Source of the DNA: an uncultured Eubacteriales bacterium
Lineage (GTDB): Bacteria; Bacillota; Clostridia; Oscillospirales; Oscillospiraceae
NCBI GenBank assembly: GCA_902461475.1
Contig: CABPXX010000020.1
Location: 1 to 10,440 of the forward strand
Direction of reading: 5' to 3'
DNA: 10,440 nucleotides
Below the pieces are notes generated by a model, which made no database searches, was not told the origin of the DNA, and saw nothing but the letters and a program-made list of their open reading frames with translations. Shown here in pieces: positions 6,148-10,440 of this stretch. A program made the translations under genes and the position numbers. The stretch's first letter is position 1. Every line of letters begins with the position of its first letter.

Positions 6148-7977
6148 TTATGTTACATCAGAAATACCAAACAGCCGATCATATTGCAGCAGCTGGTAGT
6201 CCTTGAGGAGCTGCTCATACTGGGTGGTCTCCCAGTGGCTGTAGGCCTTGCCCTGGGTGTCGATGTAGCCCACCGAGGTGAACACGGGCAGCTGCTGCTG
6301 CACTTCCTGGAGGAACTTGCCGTACAGGTCAGTCTCGATACCCGCATATTCCAGCAGGTACTGGCCCAGGAAGTTGAGGCTGGTCTCCTGGGGGGCGTCC
6401 TCGGCCTCCAGGGGGCGGTTGGACCAGATGACAAAGGGCACCTGGAACTTGGCCATATACTGCTCCATGGTCATGTCTGCCTGGGCCACGCCGTAGGCTT
6501 TGTCCAGGAACTCCTGCTCCAGAGAGGGGGGATGGTCTCCGAACATGACGATGATGGTGGGCTCCTCATAGGTGGAGAAGTAGTCCACCAGCTCTTTGAA
6601 ATACTCGTCGGTCTTGTTGGCCAGAGTCAGGTACTGCTCCGCCCGGGGGTACTGGCCGGGGCAGTCGGTGAGGGTCACTTCGGTGGGGTAGTCCGGCTCT
6701 TCATAGCCGCCGTGGTTCTGATAGGTGACGTTGAAGAGGAACAGGGGCTCCCCGGCCTCCTTGTGCTCAAACTCCCAGATGATCTGCTGGAAGTCGGAGT
6801 AGTCGCTGGGGTAGGCGTGCTCGATGAGCTCGGGCACATCCATGTCCTGGCGGAACTTCATCTCGTCAAACCCCAGCAGCGGATAGGCCTTATCCCGGTT
6901 CCAGGACTTCACCTCTCCGGGGTGAAAGGCCAGGGTGCGATAGCCCAAATCCCCCAACAGGGAGGCCATGGAGGGGGTCTCCTGGGTGATGTACTGCTGA
7001 TAGGGGGCGCTGCCCGTGGGAAGGAAGGCCATGGAGTTGCCCGTGAGGAACTCAAACTCGCAGGCGCTGGTGCCAGCGCCGAACACGGAGGAATAGGCGT
7101 GGCCAAAGACGGCATTGTCCAGGGACTTGATGTAATCCATGACGCTCTCGCTGAGAGACAGGTTGCCGTAGCTCTCAAAGTCCGCCCAGGACTCGTTCAT
7201 AATGGCGATGACGTTGTACTTCTCCCCGGTCTGGGTACTCCCCTGCTGGTCGGCGGGGCCCTCCACGTGGAAGGTCAGTCCCTCCCCCTGGGCGTCCTCC
7301 ACCTGGCTGAGGACGTATTTCACGTCGTCAATGGTGGCGTTGGTAGGCTGCTCCACTTCCATGTACTTGGTATTGTCAAAAAAGGCGCTGAGGGCTCCGT
7401 CGGTGCAGTAGCCCACCATCTGCTGCCAGGTGTAGGCTCCCACCTTCATCTCCTCCAGCACGGCAGGCTGGGCAAAGATGAACATCAGGCTCAGGCCGGC
7501 CACCACCCCCGCCACACGGGGCATGATGGTCTTTCCTGTGGGCCGGAACTTGCCCCAGGTTAAGTACTTGCGCAGGAGAATGGCCGCCACCAGCAGCACG
7601 CCCAACCACAGATACATGTCCTTTGTCAAGCTCAGCTTGTAACTGCCGGATACCGCTGCCGCCGTCTCCAGCGCGGAGAAGTCCCAGGGGAGAATGGGGG
7701 TACCCCGGAACAGATTGACAAAGTAGTTGGCCATGCCCCATAGGGCGGACAGCAGGTGCACCACCAAGCTGCTCATCACCGGGTACCCAGTGAAGGAACA
7801 CAGCAACCAGTACACCCCGGCCAACCACAGTCCGTTGGCCGCCACTGCCATGAGCTTGACGTCTACGAACTTGGTGCCCATGATCAGCTGCATGAGATAA
7901 AACGCCGTCACGGGGGTCAGCAGCATCACAGTGAGCAGAATGCCTCTCCTTTTCTTGTCCATTTCTTTCCATTCCAT
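6148..7977 (-). CDS. LTA synthase family membrane protein (sulfatase-fold phosphoglycerol transferase-like)
   Basis: The 609-residue protein has five hydrophobic helices (about residues 12-32, 42-60, 67-87, 121-136 and 154-170), a linker, and an extracellular sulfatase/alkaline-phosphatase-fold domain. The catalytic positions of the LtaS family are present: Glu262 in IAIMNESWADF, nucleophile Thr303 in VFGAGTSACEFEF, and Asp481-His482 in MFGDHPP. They lie close to the known S. aureus LtaS residues (255, 300, 475-476). The RGTPILPWDF motif before helix 4 is also typical. The family uses phosphatidylglycerol to add glycerol-phosphate units to glycolipid-anchored polymers or other glycans; the exact acceptor here is unknown. 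I chose ATG 7977, with GGAG (7986-7989) 8 nt upstream; GTG at 7980 is nearly as good and the ATGs at 8010 and 8016 lack a ribosome binding site. The gene is single and has its own promoter. Confidence 0.9.
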   Translation of the reverse strand: MEWKEMDKKRRGILLTVMLLTPVTAFYLMQLIMGTKFVDVKLMAVAANGLWLAGVYWLLCSFTGYPVMSSLVVHLLSALWGMANYFVNLFRGTPILPWDFSALETAAAVSGSYKLSLTKDMYLWLGVLLVAAILLRKYLTWGKFRPTGKTIMPRVAGVVAGLSLMFIFAQPAVLEEMKVGAYTWQQMVGYCTDGALSAFFDNTKYMEVEQPTNATIDDVKYVLSQVEDAQGEGLTFHVEGPADQQGSTQTGEKYNVIAIMNESWADFESYGNLSLSESVMDYIKSLDNAVFGHAYSSVFGAGTSACEFEFLTGNSMAFLPTGSAPYQQYITQETPSMASLLGDLGYRTLAFHPGEVKSWNRDKAYPLLGFDEMKFRQDMDVPELIEHAYPSDYSDFQQIIWEFEHKEAGEPLFLFNVTYQNHGGYEEPDYPTEVTLTDCPGQYPRAEQYLTLANKTDEYFKELVDYFSTYEEPTIIVMFGDHPPSLEQEFLDKAYGVAQADMTMEQYMAKFQVPFVIWSNRPLEAEDAPQETSLNFLGQYLLEYAGIETDLYGKFLQEVQQQLPVFTSVGYIDTQGKAYSHWETTQYEQLLKDYQLLQYDRLFGISDVT

Positions 7978-8020
7978 CACAATTTCTCCAGGTTCCTTTC
8001 CTTTTTGCATATTCACACAG

Positions 8021-8049
8021 ACTATACACGAATTTTACACAAAAGTCAA
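8021..8049 (-). promoter_or_regulatory. Sigma-A-type promoter of the LTA-synthase-like gene
   Basis: On the minus strand TTGACT (8044-8049) and TATAGT (8021-8026) are spaced by exactly 17 bp, each one base from consensus. They lie about 44 bp upstream of the chosen ATG and just past the fbp terminator, so the gene is separately transcribed. Confidence 0.8.
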
Positions 8050-8063
8050 ATTGCAAAAGGGAC

Positions 8064-8097
8064 AAAAAAATGCCGTAGACCCTGGAAGTCTACGGCA
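8064..8097 (-). terminator. Rho-independent terminator of fbp
   Basis: The minus strand forms a perfect 10-bp stem (arms 8088-8097 and 8071-8080, TGCCGTAGAC on the plus strand) with a 7-nt loop, followed by seven T residues. It begins 12 bp after the fbp stop codon. This ends the malic enzyme-fbp unit. Confidence 0.95.
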
Positions 8098-8109
8098 ATT
8101 CTCCTTGGA

Positions 8110-10113
8110 TTATGAATGATTTTCCACAATTTCACCAGCCCGGTAGGCGGCCACCAGGTCCTTGAGGTCCCGGATTTGCTCCAGCAGCTGGCGGCCCACG
8201 TCGGTCTGCCGAATCTTCATGCGCTGTTCCATGCGCTCGAAGATCTCCGAACTGGAGGAGATGTCCCAGTTCTCATGGATGGCCCGCTCCCGGCCTGCAA
8301 AGGGCTGGTGGGAGACCAGGCGCATGAAGTTGGAGTTGTAGATGAGGGTGTACCCGGCGATGCCAGTGGTCTTCTGGTAGGCCTTGCAGAACCCGCCGTC
8401 GATGACGATGAGCTTGCCGCCCCCCTTCACTGGGCTCTCCCCCTTCTTGGACTTCACCGGGATGTGTCCGTTGATGATGTGGGAGTGCGCCCCCTCCAGG
8501 CCGAACTCGTGGAGGATTTTCTCACACACCTGGGGGTCGTGGTAGAGGCGGTAGTAGGCGTTTTTCTGCTCGGTCCAGGTGGACTCGTCGGCGATGAACC
8601 GCCGCTCAAAGGTGGTCATGCGGTCCCGGCCAAAGATGGGGCTGTTGCGCCCGGCCCACAAAAACCACAGAAAGTCCATGCCGAACTGCCGCTCCGGGGA
8701 GCCCACCTTATCATAATAGGCACGACGGGCGGCCAGGTCGGCAAAGTCCAGAAACTCCTTGCCCCCCAGGCTGTCGCAGCCGATGGAAAAGCGCATGAAC
8801 TCTCCCTCTTCGGTCATGGGGATGCAACCGTGGAACAGGAGGTTTCCATTGAACACCTGGTACAGGCTGCCCTTGGAGTAGAGAAAGCGGACGTGGCGCT
8901 GGAGCTTCTCACTGTGGCGGAAGGAGCGGGTGAGCTGGTTGATGAGCTTCTCCTCTTCCGGGGTGAGGGTGTAGGGGTCGGCGGGGTCCACGGTGGGGAA
9001 GTCGGTGTCCTCCATGGCGTAGGTCTTGCCGTCCACCACCACCGTCTTGTCCTCATAGTTGATCTTGTCCAGCAGCAGCCGGTCATCCATGCGGAAGCAG
9101 GGGTTGCGCATGATCTTCTGCCCCTCCAGCTTGAAGAGGATGATGGTAATGGCCTTGTACATCTGGGCGGCCAGGCGCTTGTCCCGCTCGTTGTAGTTCT
9201 CCTCGTCCTCCCGGCTGAGTTTGACCTCAAAGCGGCTGACATCACAGTCCTTGTACACCTCGGCGGCGAACACGGACAGGGGGCGCAGGGAGATGCCGTA
9301 CCCCGTCTCGATGACGTCCAGGTTGTTGTAGCGCAGAGAGTTGACCAGCACGGTGGCCACCAGGGTCCGGGAGCCGGAGGCGGCGCCCATCCACAGCACG
9401 TCGTGGTTGCCCCACTGGATGTCCACGCTGTGGTGGTCCATCAGGGCGTCCAGAATGATATCCGCACCGGGGCCCCGGTCGAAGATATCCCCCACAATGT
9501 GCAGGTGGTCCACCGCCAGGCTCTTGATGAGCTGGCACAGCTGCACCAGGAAGTCCCCAGCCCGGTCCAGCTCGATGATGGTGGAGATGATATTCTCGTA
9601 GTAGTCCCGCTTGTCGGTGTCCTCGTAGTGGGTGTGGATGAGCTCGTCGATGATGTAGGCGTACTCTTTTGGCATGGCCTTACGCACCTTGGAGCGGGTG
9701 TACTTGGAGCTGACCAGACAGCAGATTTCAATGAGGCGGTGGAAGGTCAGGCGGTACCACTCCTCCATGTCCTCCTGGTTCATGCGGCTTTGGAGCTCCT
9801 CCAGCTTCTCCCGGGGGTAGTAGATGAGGGTGGCCAGCTGGTCCCGGTCCGCCTTGGACACGCTGGTGGCAAACAGCTGGTCAATCTTCTCCCGCACCAC
9901 CCCGGAGGCGGAGTTGAGGATATGCTGAAAGGCCTCGTACTCCCCGTGGACATCCGAGATGAAGTGCTCGGTGCCCTTGGGGAGGATGAGAATGGCCTGG
10001 AGGTTGATGATTTCTGTGCTGGCGGCCTGGACCGTGGGGTACTGCTTGGCCAGCATGCGCAGATAGTGCAGGTTGTCCTGTTCGCTGCCGTGGGTATTGG
10101 TATCCTGGTTCAT
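8110..10113 (-). CDS. fbp: Class III fructose-1,6-bisphosphatase (Firmicutes type)
   Basis: Fbp hydrolyses fructose 1,6-bisphosphate to fructose 6-phosphate, the irreversible gluconeogenic step, in the cytoplasm. The 667-residue length matches the Bacillus subtilis class III enzyme (about 670) and differs from the roughly 330-residue class I/II enzymes. The metallophosphoesterase metal-site motifs appear in order: FISDVHGEYEAF (Asp54, His56), VGDIFDRGPGADI (Asp209, Asp212) and WGNHDVLWMGA (Asn236, His237, Asp238). INGHIPVKSKKGESPVKGGG and IDGGFCKAYQ in the C-terminal part are also typical. ATG 10113 follows TAGGAGG at 6-7 nt. The gene starts 39 bp after the malic enzyme stop with no terminator between, so the two are probably one operon linking pyruvate/malate to gluconeogenesis. 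A strong terminator follows. Confidence 0.96.
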   Translation of the reverse strand: MNQDTNTHGSEQDNLHYLRMLAKQYPTVQAASTEIINLQAILILPKGTEHFISDVHGEYEAFQHILNSASGVVREKIDQLFATSVSKADRDQLATLIYYPREKLEELQSRMNQEDMEEWYRLTFHRLIEICCLVSSKYTRSKVRKAMPKEYAYIIDELIHTHYEDTDKRDYYENIISTIIELDRAGDFLVQLCQLIKSLAVDHLHIVGDIFDRGPGADIILDALMDHHSVDIQWGNHDVLWMGAASGSRTLVATVLVNSLRYNNLDVIETGYGISLRPLSVFAAEVYKDCDVSRFEVKLSREDEENYNERDKRLAAQMYKAITIILFKLEGQKIMRNPCFRMDDRLLLDKINYEDKTVVVDGKTYAMEDTDFPTVDPADPYTLTPEEEKLINQLTRSFRHSEKLQRHVRFLYSKGSLYQVFNGNLLFHGCIPMTEEGEFMRFSIGCDSLGGKEFLDFADLAARRAYYDKVGSPERQFGMDFLWFLWAGRNSPIFGRDRMTTFERRFIADESTWTEQKNAYYRLYHDPQVCEKILHEFGLEGAHSHIINGHIPVKSKKGESPVKGGGKLIVIDGGFCKAYQKTTGIAGYTLIYNSNFMRLVSHQPFAGRERAIHENWDISSSSEIFERMEQRMKIRQTDVGRQLLEQIRDLKDLVAAYRAGEIVENHS

Positions 10114-10152
10114 GTCATAACCTCCTAACTGGTGTGTATGGGGTCCCGGGCC

Positions 10153-10440
10153 TTAGATGCGGGCCACGCCGCTGTCCCGGGCCGCCTGGGCCACAGCGGC
10201 GGCCACGGCGGGGCACACCCGCTCGTCAAAGGGAGCGGGGATGATATAGTCGGGGGTGAGCTCCTCGTCGCTGACCAGCTCGGCCAGAGCACGGGCGGCG
10301 GCCAGCTTCATCTCCTCGTTGATATCACTGGCCCGCACGTCGAAGGCGCCCCGGAACACACCGGGGAAGGCCAGCACGTTGTTGATCTGGTTGGGGAAGT
10401 CGCTGCGGCCGGTGCCGATGACGGCGGCCCCAGCCTCCCG
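10153..10440 (-). CDS. NAD(P)-dependent malic enzyme, C-terminal 95 residues (gene continues beyond the window)
   Basis: The open frame runs from the right edge to the TAA at 10153. The visible part begins in the NAD(P)-binding domain with [19 protein letters not shown] and continues [19 protein letters not shown]. This block is highly characteristic of the short bacterial malic enzymes (about 390-410 residues). It ends with an Ala-rich helix and GVARI. The enzyme decarboxylates malate to pyruvate, reducing NAD or NADP; cofactor preference cannot be read from this fragment. The internal Met at 10377 is not the real start, because conserved family sequence continues upstream of it to the window edge. 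It lies just upstream of fbp and is probably co-transcribed with it. Confidence 0.93.
   Translation of the reverse strand, partial: REAGAAVIGTGRSDFPNQINNVLAFPGVFRGAFDVRASDINEEMKLAAARALAELVSDEELTPDYIIPAPFDERVCPAVAAAVAQAARDSGVARI

Noticed and set aside
6013..7563. 516-codon plus-strand frame opposite the LTA-synthase-like gene
   Set aside because: Antisense shadow. It runs through the bidirectional terminator and overlaps the malQ 3' end.
8116..10128. 670-codon plus-strand frame opposite fbp
   Set aside because: Antisense shadow of fbp with the typical Val/Leu/Gly/His bias. No ribosome binding site or family motif.

Overview
The window looks like chromosome from a GC-rich, endospore-forming Clostridia member, most likely an Oscillospiraceae-type gut bacterium. 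The basis is a SpoIIID sporulation regulator, a class III (Firmicutes-type) fructose-1,6-bisphosphatase, strong GGAGG-type ribosome binding sites and GC-rich coding in the long genes. The genus is inference.

Layout, left to right. Positions 1-2200 (minus) hold a secreted, multidomain GH43-type glycosidase with a signal peptide, a LamG domain, two atrophied Ig-like modules and a GH43 catalytic domain. It is cut by a one-base frameshift near 1239 and its C-terminus lies beyond the window. It has its own promoter and a possible operator. Next is spoIIID (2495-2743, minus) with a sigma-E-like promoter and a terminator. Positions 2850-4450 form a visibly AT-richer patch: a zinc-ribbon/membrane/OB-fold protein (2903-3502, minus), a short intergenic segment bounded by two inverted, individually palindromic repeats, and a small serine recombinase (3710-4318, minus). 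malQ (4613-6100, plus) is transcribed divergently from the recombinase and ends at a bidirectional terminator shared with an LTA-synthase-like membrane sulfatase-fold enzyme (6148-7977, minus). fbp (8110-10113, minus) follows the 3' end of a malic enzyme gene (10153 to beyond 10440, minus) after only 39 bases, so the two are probably co-transcribed.

Functionally, most of the window is carbon metabolism and envelope: polysaccharide attack outside the cell (GH43), maltodextrin rearrangement (MalQ), pyruvate/malate interconversion and gluconeogenesis (malic enzyme, Fbp), and phosphoglycerol polymer or related envelope synthesis (LtaS-like). The accessory part is the recombinase patch. Its best reading is a small invertible DNA switch: two 30-bp imperfect palindromes with the same central GT dinucleotide, in inverted orientation, about 136 bp apart. 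They lie beside the recombinase gene and directly upstream of the zinc-ribbon membrane protein gene, which the switch may control.
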